Assembly (NCBI GenBank): GCA_045863555.1
Contig: BTUU01000014.1
Span: forward strand, 1 to 64,000
DNA length: 64,000 nt
DNA from: JACRLV01 sp045863555
GTDB taxonomy: Bacteria; Planctomycetota; Phycisphaerae; UBA1845; Fen-1342
Direction: 5' to 3'
The first letter of the stretch is position 1, and each line of letters starts with the position of its first letter. Shown piece by piece: positions 25,273 to 33,359 of this stretch. Under the pieces are notes generated by a model. That model had not been told where the DNA came from. It saw only the letters and a list, made by a program, of their open reading frames with translations, and searched no databases. The translations under genes and the position numbers were made by a program.

Positions 25273-25741
25273 CCTCAGACGTGCGCTCGTCGTTTTTCGC
25301 GAGAACCCTACTGCGAGCGAAGAGGAATTTCTCGCGGCGCTCGGCGCGGCGGGAATCGAGCGGCGGATGGCGGTCGCGATCATCGAGTTCATGCCGGTCG
25401 CGTTTACGCGCGTCGAATTTCGATACTCCGGCGCGATGTTCTGTGATCACTTCATTCGCCAAGCCGCGAACGGAGATTTTTCTCAGCCGTTTTTGTACAG
25501 CGGGCAGCCCGTCTTCCTCGCCGCAGTTGCGCTGGCTGAGGCGGGTGTGGCGCGCGACGATATGCTCGCCGTGCTTACCCGTTCGGCCGAATTCGATATG
25601 ATCCGGCAGGTGTTGGACTCCGGGAAGACGCTCAGTGATGGCGTGTTTTCGCCGCTGATTTTCATGTGGAACCAAGCAGACGCGGAGGCGACGCTGTCCC
25701 CTGCGCCTCGAAAATGGTGGCAATTCTGGAAGCGTAAATAG
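25253..25741 (+). CDS. Hypothetical protein, first of a tandem paralogue pair
   Basis: A 162-residue soluble protein. It opens with an alpha-helical segment (LRRALVVFRENPTASEEEFLAALGAAGI) and ends with an aromatic-basic tail, RKWWQFWKRK. It is clearly paralogous to the next gene: FRENPxASxEExLxAL, AAGIERRxA, FMPxAFxRVxFRxSG and a DxMLAVLxRS motif are shared. The ATG at 25253 lies 10 bases after AAAGGA; an ATG three codons earlier is too close to it. The N-terminal helices suggest a winged-helix-like fold, but I do not recognise the family. Confidence 0.75.
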   Translation: MSDIQADLRRALVVFRENPTASEEEFLAALGAAGIERRMAVAIIEFMPVAFTRVEFRYSGAMFCDHFIRQAANGDFSQPFLYSGQPVFLAAVALAEAGVARDDMLAVLTRSAEFDMIRQVLDSGKTLSDGVFSPLIFMWNQADAEATLSPAPRKWWQFWKRK

Positions 25742-25773
25742 CCGTTTCCGCTCGGCGGATGAGAAGCACGCTG

Positions 25774-26208
25774 ATGCAAGATCAACTGAAATGTGCTCTC
25801 GATGTGTTTCGCGAGAACCCGTCGGCGAGCGACGAGGAACTGCTGGAAGCGCTCTGTGCCGCGGGAATCGAGCGGCGGCTCGCGGCAAAGATCATCCAGT
25901 TCATGCCGCCGGCGTTCATGCGCGTGCAGTTCCGCGAATCCGGGCCCCACTTCTCGGACAAGTACATGCTCTTTCGCGGGAACCAGAATGACGGGCGCAC
26001 GTTTCCATTGACCAGCGAGCCCGTGTTCAACGCCGCGCTGGAACTGGCTCGCGCCGGTGTCTCGCGCGACGAAATGCTGGCGGTTCTCCGCCGGTCGTCG
26101 GAGTACATTGCTCTCGGCAAAGCCCTTCGCGCGGGTGAGCAGCCGGGCGACCTTGTAATGTCGCCCGTGGGGGTGTTCGCAGATTGGGGCCGCACGGATG
26201 AGGCGTAG
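25774..26208 (+). CDS. Hypothetical protein, second tandem paralogue, C-terminally eroded
   Basis: A 144-residue paralogue of the preceding gene, aligned over almost its whole length. After the TAG at 26206 the same frame continues and still encodes the paralogue's tail (GTRK-stop-WQFWKRG), broken by a second in-frame stop (TGA 26233-26235) and ending at TAG 26257-26259. Two nonsense changes have therefore removed the conserved aromatic tail. The start is uncertain: the ATG at 25774 has GAGAAG seven bases before it, while 25759 is possible but lacks a site. Confidence 0.7.
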   Translation: MQDQLKCALDVFRENPSASDEELLEALCAAGIERRLAAKIIQFMPPAFMRVQFRESGPHFSDKYMLFRGNQNDGRTFPLTSEPVFNAALELARAGVSRDEMLAVLRRSSEYIALGKALRAGEQPGDLVMSPVGVFADWGRTDEA

Positions 26209-26338
26209 GGCCCGTCGGCCGGGACGCGGAAGTGATGGCAGTTCTGGAAGCGCGGCTAGCCGCCCATTCGATCGGGCGACCTCGCGGTTGCAGGGCGGCG
26301 TCTGGCCCGTCGCCGAAGTTCGCGATACCATCCGTTTC

Positions 26339-26458
26339 GTGCCCCCGAAGAGGTTGGGCCGGTGCAGTACACCAGCAGGACATCGGGTCAGGACCGGAAG
26401 GTAGCAGCCCACCCGGCTTGGCCTACGTGCATCGATTCCCCGGCTGACGCGGGGGCAC
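26339..26458 (+). ncRNA. ffs: Signal recognition particle RNA (bacterial small SRP RNA)
   Basis: The domain IV signature GGTCAGGACCGGAAGGTAGC (26386-26405) followed by AGCC is the Ffh-binding hairpin of bacterial 4.5S RNA, with its GGAA tetraloop region. The ends close with a perfect 9-bp stem, GTGCCCCCG (26339-26347) with CGGGGGCAC (26450-26458). The spacing on both sides (about 47 and 49 nt) suits a roughly 115-120-nt hairpin RNA. Many bacteria keep this gene next to dnaX, as here. Exact ends are inferred from the terminal stem. Confidence 0.93.
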
Positions 26459-26475
26459 ATTTGTTCGTCGTTCTC

Positions 26476-26576
26476 CGTAGTGCAAGGCTCCGCCTTGATG
26501 CGTAGTTCGAGGCTCCGCCTTGATGAGCGTACTTCAAAGCTCCGCTTTGAGTGCAAACCTGGAGGTTTGCACTACG
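26476..26576. repeat. Cluster of palindromes, bracketed by a 10-bp outer stem
   Basis: Four hairpins in 100 bp: CAAGGC-TCC-GCCTTG (26483-26497), CGAGGC-TCC-GCCTTG (26508-26522), CAAAGC-TCC-GCTTTG (26535-26549), and a 22-bp palindrome GTGCAAACCT-GG-AGGTTTGCAC (26551-26572). The first three keep the TCC loop while stem bases change in compensated fashion. CGTAGTGCAA (26476-26485) is fully complementary to TTGCACTACG (26567-26576), so a multi-branched fold is possible. It lies between ffs and dnaX. Confidence 0.85.
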
Positions 26577-26614
26577 GCTCAAAGCAACCGCGGACACGAA
26601 ACCCGAGGTCGCCC

Positions 26615-28342
26615 GTGTCGTACACGGTTCTCGCACGCAAGTATCGCAGCCGGACCTTTGACGAGGTCATCGGCCAGGATCCCATCGCGACCACGCTCAA
26701 GAACGCCATCACCGCCGAACGGCTGCACCACGGCTACCTCTTCACCGGCACGCGCGGCTGCGGCAAGACCAGCATGGCCCGCATCCTCGCCCGCTCGCTG
26801 AACTGCCTGAAGGCCAAGGGGCCGACCGTCTCGCCCTGCCTCGAATGCGATTCGTGCAAGGCGATCGGCGAGGGACAGGACATCGACGTGGTCGAGATCG
26901 ACGCGGCCAGCAACACCGGCGTCGACAACATCCGCGAGCTGCGCTCGAACGCGGCCTATCGCCCGGCCCGCTCGCGATTCAAGATCTACATCATCGACGA
27001 AGTGCACATGCTCTCGACCGGCGCATTCAACGCGCTGCTCAAGACGCTCGAAGAGCCGCCGGAGCACGTGAAGTTCATCCTCGCGACGACCGAGATGCAG
27101 AAGGTCCCCGCGACGATCCGCAGCCGCTGCCAGTGCTTCTCCTTCCGGAACATTGCGCCGGACGTGATCGCCAAGCGGCTCGACGAGATCGCGGCCGAGG
27201 AGGGCGCGAAGGTCGAGCCGGCGGTGACGCGCCGGATCGCCCGGCTGGCGAACGGGTCGATGCGCGACGGCCTGTCGATCATGGACCAGCTTCTGGCCGT
27301 TTCGCCGAAGAAGCTCGATTCGAAGGTGCTCGACGACATCCTGCCGCCGGTCCAGGACGAGCAGGTCTTCGCCCTGTTCCAGACGGCCGCGGCCGACGAT
27401 GTCGCGGGCGTACTGGGCAAGACGGAGGGGATTCTCTCCGGCGGACGCGGATTGGACGTGTTCTGTCACGATCTGATCGAGGTCGCGCGGACTTTGATGC
27501 TGATCCGGGCGTGCGGGCCGGACACGGGCGTCGTCGATTTCCCCGCGGGCAATCGCGACGAATACGTGAAGCTGGCCGGCGGCTTCGAGCTGTCGCAGTA
27601 TGTGCAGATGATCGCGATGTTCGAGGAACTGCGGCGGAACGTGCGCTTCAGCGGCGCGGGCCGGGCGCTGACCGACGCGGTGATGGTCCGGCTGGCGCGG
27701 ATGCGGGCGTGGTCGGCAATCGAGACGCTGCTCGCGGGCAGCGCGGGCGGCGACGACGAAAAAAAAAAGCCCCAGCCCCCGGTAGCCACCCCCGCTAGGC
27801 CGCAGCCGACGGCGCAGGCCGCCAGTCCAAGCGCCGCACGACCCGCCGAGCGCGTCGTCGCGGGTCCGAGGAGCGCGGACCGTGCGAGTCTGCCCGAATC
27901 ACCCGCGCAACGGCCCACCGACGCCCCCTCTGAGCCCGTCGCGGCCGGTCCGAGCCGCGCTGCGGCGCCGCCGCGGCCCGAATCGTCGGGTGCCGCTCCT
28001 CAACCCGAACGATATGGCCGTGCCGCGGCCCCTGCCGCACCGCGTGCGAGTGCAGTGCCCGCGCCGGCGGCCGCGCCCGAGCCCGAGTGGGAGGACGACC
28101 GTCCTGACGCCGACTACTCAGACGTCGCCGAAGCGTCTCTTGGTTCGGAAGAGGATGCAGCACCGCTGGCCGAGTCGGTCCGGTCGCGCGATCCGCTCCT
28201 CCGGCGCGAGGTGACGCAGGCGGAACAGGCGCGGATCATGAACGACCCGGCGGTGAAGCAGGCGGTGGAGCTGTTTCGCGGGACGATCGTGAACATGGAG
28301 TTTGTGACGCCGGTGCGCGGCGCTGGTGAGGAAGACGAGTAG
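26615..28342 (+). CDS. dnaX: DNA polymerase III subunits gamma and tau (clamp loader)
   Basis: A 575-residue AAA+ clamp-loader ATPase. Walker A is GTRGCGKT (45-52). Zinc-module cysteines are C64, C75, C78 and C81. Walker B/DExx is IYIIDEVH (124-131), and LEEPPEHVKFIL and TIRSRCQCFSF (sensor/SRC) follow. Domain III ends near residue 380. The next 190 residues are Pro/Ala-rich with an acidic end, as in tau tails. The start GTG at 26615 gives the usual SYTVLARKYRS opening, with GAGG upstream. A run of ten A residues (27759-27768) right after domain III, in the context A-AAA-AAG, predicts frameshifting to a 394-residue gamma-like form. Confidence 0.95.
   Translation: MSYTVLARKYRSRTFDEVIGQDPIATTLKNAITAERLHHGYLFTGTRGCGKTSMARILARSLNCLKAKGPTVSPCLECDSCKAIGEGQDIDVVEIDAASNTGVDNIRELRSNAAYRPARSRFKIYIIDEVHMLSTGAFNALLKTLEEPPEHVKFILATTEMQKVPATIRSRCQCFSFRNIAPDVIAKRLDEIAAEEGAKVEPAVTRRIARLANGSMRDGLSIMDQLLAVSPKKLDSKVLDDILPPVQDEQVFALFQTAAADDVAGVLGKTEGILSGGRGLDVFCHDLIEVARTLMLIRACGPDTGVVDFPAGNRDEYVKLAGGFELSQYVQMIAMFEELRRNVRFSGAGRALTDAVMVRLARMRAWSAIETLLAGSAGGDDEKKKPQPPVATPARPQPTAQAASPSAARPAERVVAGPRSADRASLPESPAQRPTDAPSEPVAAGPSRAAAPPRPESSGAAPQPERYGRAAAPAAPRASAVPAPAAAPEPEWEDDRPDADYSDVAEASLGSEEDAAPLAESVRSRDPLLRREVTQAEQARIMNDPAVKQAVELFRGTIVNMEFVTPVRGAGEEDE
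27759..27798 (+). promoter_or_regulatory. Candidate programmed frameshift or slippage site in dnaX
   Basis: Zero frame reads GAA AAA AAA AAG CCC. The A-AAA-AAG heptamer of the E. coli dnaX shift site is present in the right phase within an A10 run. A -1 shift adds APAPGSHPR and stops at TAG 27796-27798, while a +1 shift stops at TAG 27783-27785. Either way the product is cut just after domain III. Thermus dnaX uses transcriptional slippage on a similar run. No obvious stimulatory hairpin was found. Confidence 0.75.
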
Positions 28343-28351
28343 CATCAGTAC

Positions 28352-28388
28352 CCCGCACGCCAGTGCGGGACCACCACTGGCGTGGTGG
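28352..28388. repeat. Two adjacent 18-bp hairpins between dnaX and ybaB
   Basis: CCCGCAC-GCCA-GTGCGGG (28352-28369) and CCACCAC-TGGC-GTGGTGG (28371-28388) are perfect 7-bp stems. Their 4-nt loops are reverse complements of each other (GCCA and TGGC). There is no T-run. They belong to the same style of palindromes as the cluster before dnaX. Confidence 0.85.
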
Positions 28389-28416
28389 GTTCGGTTGTGC
28401 GGTGCATGGAGACGCG

Positions 28417-28752
28417 ATGTTTGGGAATCTCGGCCAGTTGATGGGCCTGCTGAAGAACGCGGACAAGATCAAGGCCAACATGAAGGACATGCAGGAGCGG
28501 CTCGCCGCGCTCCGCTTCGTCGGCGACGCCGGCGCGGGCCAGGTGCAGGCGACCGTCGACGGCCGCGGCGAACCGGTCTCGCTGAAGATCGACCCCGCGC
28601 TCTTCGCGGGCGGCGACCACGAGATGGTCGAGGAGCTCGTCTGCGCGAGCTTCCGTCAGGCGATCCAAAAGAGCCGCGAGGGCATGCAGAAGGAGATGTC
28701 CGCGGCGATGGGCGGGCTCGATCTGAGTCAGTTCATGGGAACGGGGCAGTAG
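28417..28752 (+). CDS. ybaB: YbaB/EbfC nucleoid-associated protein
   Basis: A 111-residue member of the YbaB/EbfC family, a small dimeric DNA-binding protein usually encoded between dnaX and recR, exactly as here. The N-terminus, MFGNLGQLMGLLKNADKIKANM, is the family-typical amphipathic helix. A beta-rich core (VQATVDGRGEPVSLKID) and a C-terminal helix follow. GGAGACGCG precedes the ATG at 28417; an upstream in-frame ATG would include the hairpin repeats. Genomic context and sequence agree. Confidence 0.93.
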   Translation: MFGNLGQLMGLLKNADKIKANMKDMQERLAALRFVGDAGAGQVQATVDGRGEPVSLKIDPALFAGGDHEMVEELVCASFRQAIQKSREGMQKEMSAAMGGLDLSQFMGTGQ

Positions 28753-28762
28753 CGGGTCCTTG

Positions 28763-29368
28763 ATGAGCGAGCAGCGCCTTTCCGGTCCGTTGCAGCGTCT
28801 GATCGACGAGCTGCGCAAGCTCCCCGGTGTCGGAGCGCGCTCCGCGGAGCGGATCGCGTTTCACATCCTGAAGACGCCGGCGGCGGAGGCGCTCGGGCTC
28901 GCCCAGACGATCCGCGACATCAAGGAGAAAATCCGCCCGTGCAGAGTGTGCTTCAACCTCGCCGATGAAGAGCTGTGCGATGTCTGCCGCGACGGGCGGC
29001 GCGATGCGTCGGTCATCGTCGTGGTCGAGCAGCCGAAGGATCTGCTCACGCTGGAGTCGACGGGCCTGATCGCGGGCGTCTATCACGTCCTGATGGGCCG
29101 CATCGCGCCGCTGGAGGGCATCGGGCCGGAGGATCTGACGATCCGGCAGCTTCTCGAGCGCGTAATGGCGGGGGGCGTACGCGAGGTGCTGCTGGCGACA
29201 AATCCGACGCTCGAAGGCGACGCGACGGCGCTCTACATCTCGAACGCTTTGCAAGGCAAGGTCAAACTGACGCGCCTCGCCCGCGGCCTAGCGCCGGGCG
29301 GGCAGATCGAGTACGCGAACCGGACGATGCTGGAAGAGGCACTCAAGGGGCGGCGCGAAGTTGACTGA
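28763..29368 (+). CDS. recR: Recombination mediator RecR
   Basis: A 201-residue protein acting with RecF/RecO to load RecA at gaps. Order of domains: helix-hairpin-helix LRKLPGVGARSAERIAFHIL (about 17-36), four-cysteine zinc finger (C60, C63, C72, C75), then a Toprim domain with VVVEQPKDLLTLE, GVYHVLMGRIAPLEGIGPEDL and TNPTLEGDATALYI. The last segment, TRLARGLAPGGQIEYAN, is family-typical. The ATG at 28763 is preferred to the TTG immediately before it. It lies 10 bp after ybaB. Confidence 0.96.
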   Translation: MSEQRLSGPLQRLIDELRKLPGVGARSAERIAFHILKTPAAEALGLAQTIRDIKEKIRPCRVCFNLADEELCDVCRDGRRDASVIVVVEQPKDLLTLESTGLIAGVYHVLMGRIAPLEGIGPEDLTIRQLLERVMAGGVREVLLATNPTLEGDATALYISNALQGKVKLTRLARGLAPGGQIEYANRTMLEEALKGRREVD

Positions 29369-29376
29369 TTTTCGTT

Positions 29377-30024
29377 CTACCGGAGGACACTCCGTCGTAC
29401 TGCCAAGAAGCCGATCCCGAGCAATCCCAACAGCCAGGAGTCGGGGCTGGGTACGAGGAACGAAAGTTCCATAGTACCGCTGATGTCGCCTTCGCTTTGC
29501 AACTCCCCGCTCAAGTAGAACGTGTAAGTACCAGGAGACAACCCAACCAGAATGTCCGGCAGTTCGAATGGCAACGCGACAATCTGATAGTCAGTGTCGA
29601 ACGTCGAATATGATCCTTCGCCGAACAGATCGCCGTCTTCGGATTCCAAGCGCCAAAAAACATTCGCTTGCCCATTCCCCAGGAGGCTACCTAGGCTCCC
29701 GTTTATCAAGAGAGAAGTTGGAGAATCGATACTGAATTCTGCCGCCTGATAAAAAAACGCACTCGACGCCAATCCACTGTCGTCGTCAATGCCCGACGAG
29801 AGGGTGAACGAATGTGTGTAGCTCAGTGCTCCGCCCATCAGCGTACTGGATGACGACGCCCCGTCTGCGCTGACCGTCAGGGAGGAAAAAAAGCCGCCGG
29901 GACCACCATAATCCGAGTCACTGCCACTCCCGGCAAAAGCGTCGTTGGTCCATGAAAGCGGCTGAAAATCGGCGACGGCAGTTCCGACAAACGAGAGCGC
30001 CAGTAGGATTCCGATGGCTCGCAT
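29377..30024 (-). CDS. PEP-CTERM-like exported protein
   Basis: A 215-residue protein with a signal peptide (1-18, ending GTAVA) and a Ser/Gly/Asp-rich beta-type body. The C-terminal sorting tail has VPSPDSW, a hydrophobic stretch (LLGLLGIGFLAV) and RR. PSP in place of PEP is a recognised variant of exosortase substrates in this group. GGAAAGG lies upstream of the ATG. It is convergent with recR, 8 bp away, and its base composition is A+T-richer than recR. Function unknown; probably surface or matrix associated. Confidence 0.8.
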   Translation of the reverse strand: MRAIGILLALSFVGTAVADFQPLSWTNDAFAGSGSDSDYGGPGGFFSSLTVSADGASSSSTLMGGALSYTHSFTLSSGIDDDSGLASSAFFYQAAEFSIDSPTSLLINGSLGSLLGNGQANVFWRLESEDGDLFGEGSYSTFDTDYQIVALPFELPDILVGLSPGTYTFYLSGELQSEGDISGTMELSFLVPSPDSWLLGLLGIGFLAVRRSVLR

Positions 30025-30277
30025 CGCAGTATCGACCTTTCCGGGTAATATCCAATCTCAACCTCACTGCACCCAGCGGCTGCGCACAGTAGCACTCCCT
30101 CCGCAGGCGTCAATCAGACGAACGCCTCATCCTCCGCGAAGCTGTTGCCGACTGCCAGGCCGTGCGCGCGCCCAACCCGCCCCTCTCCCTCAAAACCGCT
30201 CCCGGACTCGCCGCCGAAAATTCCCGTCGGTACAATTTGCCCGGTCTCGAATCACACCTCATATCGAGGAAACAGCC

Positions 30278-32260
30278 ATGAAATCGTTTCCGCTTGGCCT
30301 CGTCGCGGCGCTCGTTTTTCTCTCGCTGACGAATACGCACGCACAGACCGTTACGACCGAGTCACTGCTCAAGGGGATGATCGACCTGTCCGCCCTCGCC
30401 GAGTGGCCCGACCCGCCCTTCATCTGCAAGCAGTTCTCCAGCTACGACCGCGCCTCCAAGACCGCTGACGACGCCAAGGCCTGGTTCGCCAACGGCGACG
30501 CCGGGCAGTTCATCCGCATCGACACCGTCGGCGACCGCAAGGAGCACGTCATGGCCGACATGGCCGGCCCGGGCGCGATTGTCCGCATCTGGTCGGCCAA
30601 CCCGAAGGGCACGCTCCGCATCTATCTCGACGGGGAAACCAAACCGACGATCGAATGCGACCTCGGCACGTGGCTCAGCGGCCTCTACCCCGGTGTGCCC
30701 AAGCCGATCGCGGGCGAGTACAGCAAGGGCTGGAACAGCTACTTCCCCATCGCCTACGCGAAGCACTGCAAGATCACGAGCGACCAGCCCGGCTTTTACT
30801 ACCACGTGAATTACCACGAATATCCCGCGGGCACGGCCGTCCAGACCTTCACGCCGGCCGACATCGAGAAGAACATCCCGCTCATCTACAAGGTCGCGGG
30901 CACGCTCGCCGCCCCGCCGACGCCAAAGGCCGTCGACACCGCGAAGAGCATCTCGCTCACCGACGCAAAGACTCCCTACGAGATCAAACTCGCGGGGCCG
31001 AAGGCGATCGAGGGCCTCGCGCTTCAGGTCGCCGCCGAGGACATGGGCGCGGCGCTTCGCGGGGCGCTGCTGGAGATCGACTTTGACGGCATCGCGTGCG
31101 TCCGGGCGCCCGTCGGCGACTTTTTCTCCTCGCTCGGCCGGCCGTCGGCGTTCGGCGCGCTGCCCCAGACGGTGACGAGCGCGGGGGAGCTCTACTCGAC
31201 GTGGTTCATGCCGTTCGAAAAGAGCGCCAGCGTGAGGATCGTGAACCACTCCGGCCAGCCGCTGAAACTCGCCGCGCGAGTCGACTCGCGCGATTACAAA
31301 TGGACCGACCGCTCGATGCACTTCTACGCGAAGTGGCGGACCGACTGGCAGAAACCGACGCGCCCGATGGTCGATTGGAACTACCTCACCGCGACCGGGC
31401 GCGGCGTGTTCGTGGGCGTCGCCTTCAACATCGCCAATCCCGTCCGCGACTGGTGGGGCGAGGGCGATGAGAAGATCTACGTCGACGGCGAGCCGTTCCC
31501 GAGCTGGTTCGGCACGGGCACGGAGGACTACTTCGGCTATGCCTGGTGCTGGCCCGGTCTGTTCACGCACGCGTACCACGCGCAGAGCCGTTGCGACGGC
31601 CCCGGCAACTACGGCCTGACCACCGTCAACCGCTTCCATTTCCTCGACCGCATCCCCTTCACCAAGAGCTTCCGCTTCGACATGGAACTCTGGCACTGGA
31701 ACGAAACCGCGAAGGTCGACATGGCCGTCACGAGCTTCTGGTACGCGCGGCCCGGCGGCACGGACGGCTTCGCGCCGGTCGCGGCGGCCGACCTGCGCAT
31801 GCCGGCGCTTCAGCCCTACAAGCCGCCGACGGTGGCCGGCGCGATCGAGGGCGAGTCGATGAAGGTGCTCGATAAGGTCGGCGAGGTGGAGGTGCAGGGG
31901 ATCGCCGGGTGCAGCGGCGACGCGCACCTCTGGTGGAACAAGGGGCACAAGGTCGGCGACCGGCTGACGGTCGCCTTCCCGGTTGAAAAGGCGGGCCGGT
32001 ATCGCGTGCTGCTGCGCTGCCTCTCCGCAGGCGACTACGGGATCCACCAGCTCGCGATCAACGACGCGCCGGCGGGCGAGCCGATCGATTTCTTCAACGC
32101 GGGCATCAAGCTCCGCGACGAAATCAAGCTCGGCGAATTCGACCTCAAGGCGGGCGACAACCGCCTGAGCGCCACGGTCGTCGGAGCCAATGAGAAGGCG
32201 GTCAAGGCGTATATGTTCGGCCTCGACTACATCCGCCTGGAGCCGATCGAGCAGCAGTAG
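30278..32260 (+). CDS. DUF2961/GH172-family glycoside hydrolase, exported
   Basis: A 660-residue protein with a Sec signal peptide (1-23, ending THAQ). A DUF2961 domain spans about 40-510. Landmarks are GPGAIVRIWSANPKGTLRIYLDG and YVDGEPFPSWFGTGTEDYFGYAW, typical of this family and placed in GH172, whose studied members act on fructofuranosyl or arabinofuranosyl linkages. The last ~130 residues (GEVEVQGIAGCSGDAHLWWN...) look like a carbohydrate-binding beta-sandwich module. The ATG follows CGAGGAAACAGCC. A candidate -10 TACAAT lies at about 30231-30236. The actual sugar is unknown. Confidence 0.85.
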   Translation: MKSFPLGLVAALVFLSLTNTHAQTVTTESLLKGMIDLSALAEWPDPPFICKQFSSYDRASKTADDAKAWFANGDAGQFIRIDTVGDRKEHVMADMAGPGAIVRIWSANPKGTLRIYLDGETKPTIECDLGTWLSGLYPGVPKPIAGEYSKGWNSYFPIAYAKHCKITSDQPGFYYHVNYHEYPAGTAVQTFTPADIEKNIPLIYKVAGTLAAPPTPKAVDTAKSISLTDAKTPYEIKLAGPKAIEGLALQVAAEDMGAALRGALLEIDFDGIACVRAPVGDFFSSLGRPSAFGALPQTVTSAGELYSTWFMPFEKSASVRIVNHSGQPLKLAARVDSRDYKWTDRSMHFYAKWRTDWQKPTRPMVDWNYLTATGRGVFVGVAFNIANPVRDWWGEGDEKIYVDGEPFPSWFGTGTEDYFGYAWCWPGLFTHAYHAQSRCDGPGNYGLTTVNRFHFLDRIPFTKSFRFDMELWHWNETAKVDMAVTSFWYARPGGTDGFAPVAAADLRMPALQPYKPPTVAGAIEGESMKVLDKVGEVEVQGIAGCSGDAHLWWNKGHKVGDRLTVAFPVEKAGRYRVLLRCLSAGDYGIHQLAINDAPAGEPIDFFNAGIKLRDEIKLGEFDLKAGDNRLSATVVGANEKAVKAYMFGLDYIRLEPIEQQ

Positions 32261-32269
32261 CGGCGGTGG

Positions 32270-33217
32270 TCAGATCTTCTCGTACGCGAGCGTGCGCTTC
32301 ACGCGCCGGCCGACTTCGCTGGCGTAGCGGCGGCCCAGCGTGTCGGCGTGGGCCGCGGCCCAGTCGGTCAGCTTCGTCGTGCCGAGCGATGGTCGGTCTG
32401 ACCAGAGAAGGCCGCGCATCAGGCCGGCAATTTCCTCGCGCGTGATGATTACGTCGCCGACGAGCGGGTTCAGCGCCTTGCTCACGAGGTGGCCAATCCA
32501 TGGCCACACACTGACGATGGGCCGGCGGATGCCGATGATCGCGGCGATGCGGATGACGAGATCGCGGTAGTCAAACGTCTCCGGTCCGTGGCAATCGACG
32601 ACCGACGACGCATCGGCGCGCGGCGGCAGTTGGCCATCCGCGCCCGCGACGGCGATCCGTGCAAAATCCTCGACGTGCAGCGGTGCGATCCCGTACCGCC
32701 CGTCGCCGAAGACGCCAAAAACCGGCAGATGCCGCAGGATCCACGCAGTATTATTCACGAGGATGTCGCCCCGCCCGAATAGTACGCCCGGCCGGAGGAT
32801 CGTGTGCGGCACGTCGGCCGCGGCGAGGTCCTGCTCCAGGCGCCGCTTGCCGTCGTAGTAAGCAAGGCCGCGGCCCTCCTCGGGTTTGAGAATGCTCGTA
32901 TGCACGATCCGCCCGACGCCGGCGGCCTTCGCGGCCGCGAAGAGCCGCTGCGTGTTTCGCACGGCCTGCTCAAACGTGAACAGGCGGTGGTTGAAGCGGA
33001 CCCAGTAGGTGTTGATGAGCACGTCGCAGCCGTCGAGCGCCCGGGCGAGTGCGCCGGGGTCGTCAAACGCGAGCGGAAAGACGTCGATGCGGCTGCCAAA
33101 CGCGTGCGGCCGGTTGGGCGAATTCGTGAGCGTGCGGACGCGATCGCCGCGGGCGAGGAGAAGCTCGGCGATGGCCTTCCCGGAGTACCCGAACGCGCCG
33201 GTGACGGCGATGTGCAT
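32270..33217 (-). CDS. Atypical SDR-family NAD(P)-binding protein (NDUFA9-like)
   Basis: A 315-residue extended Rossmann protein. The nucleotide-binding motif GAFGYSGKAIAELL (7-20) opens it, followed by VRTLTNSPNRPH. LINTYWVRFNH lies where other SDRs have NxAxxxxxxxx, and the usual YxxxK is represented by YYDGKRRLE. Such atypical SDRs act as NmrA- or NDUFA9-like sensors or epimerases. The C-terminal third carries a hydrophobic stretch (VSVWPWIGHLVSKALNPLVGD). AAAGGAGCGAAC precedes the ATG. It converges with the GH172 gene, with 9 bp between the stops. Confidence 0.85.
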   Translation of the reverse strand: MHIAVTGAFGYSGKAIAELLLARGDRVRTLTNSPNRPHAFGSRIDVFPLAFDDPGALARALDGCDVLINTYWVRFNHRLFTFEQAVRNTQRLFAAAKAAGVGRIVHTSILKPEEGRGLAYYDGKRRLEQDLAAADVPHTILRPGVLFGRGDILVNNTAWILRHLPVFGVFGDGRYGIAPLHVEDFARIAVAGADGQLPPRADASSVVDCHGPETFDYRDLVIRIAAIIGIRRPIVSVWPWIGHLVSKALNPLVGDVIITREEIAGLMRGLLWSDRPSLGTTKLTDWAAAHADTLGRRYASEVGRRVKRTLAYEKI

Positions 33218-33359
33218 GTTCGCTCCTTTGAGGGTGTCGATCGCGTCGGCGGCTTCGACACGGACTTCGGAAGCGATCGTACATGCGGGGCAGGCGTTTC
33301 AGGGATCGAAAAAGTTGTGAAACCCGCGAGTGCATCCGCCCGGCAGCCGGCCCGGGACG

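Noticed and set aside
26476..26576. Hairpin cluster considered as a tRNA or T-box
   Set aside because: No acceptor CCA, T-loop GTTCGA or T-box AGGGTGG-type motif. The stems are simple palindromes with 2-3-nt loops.
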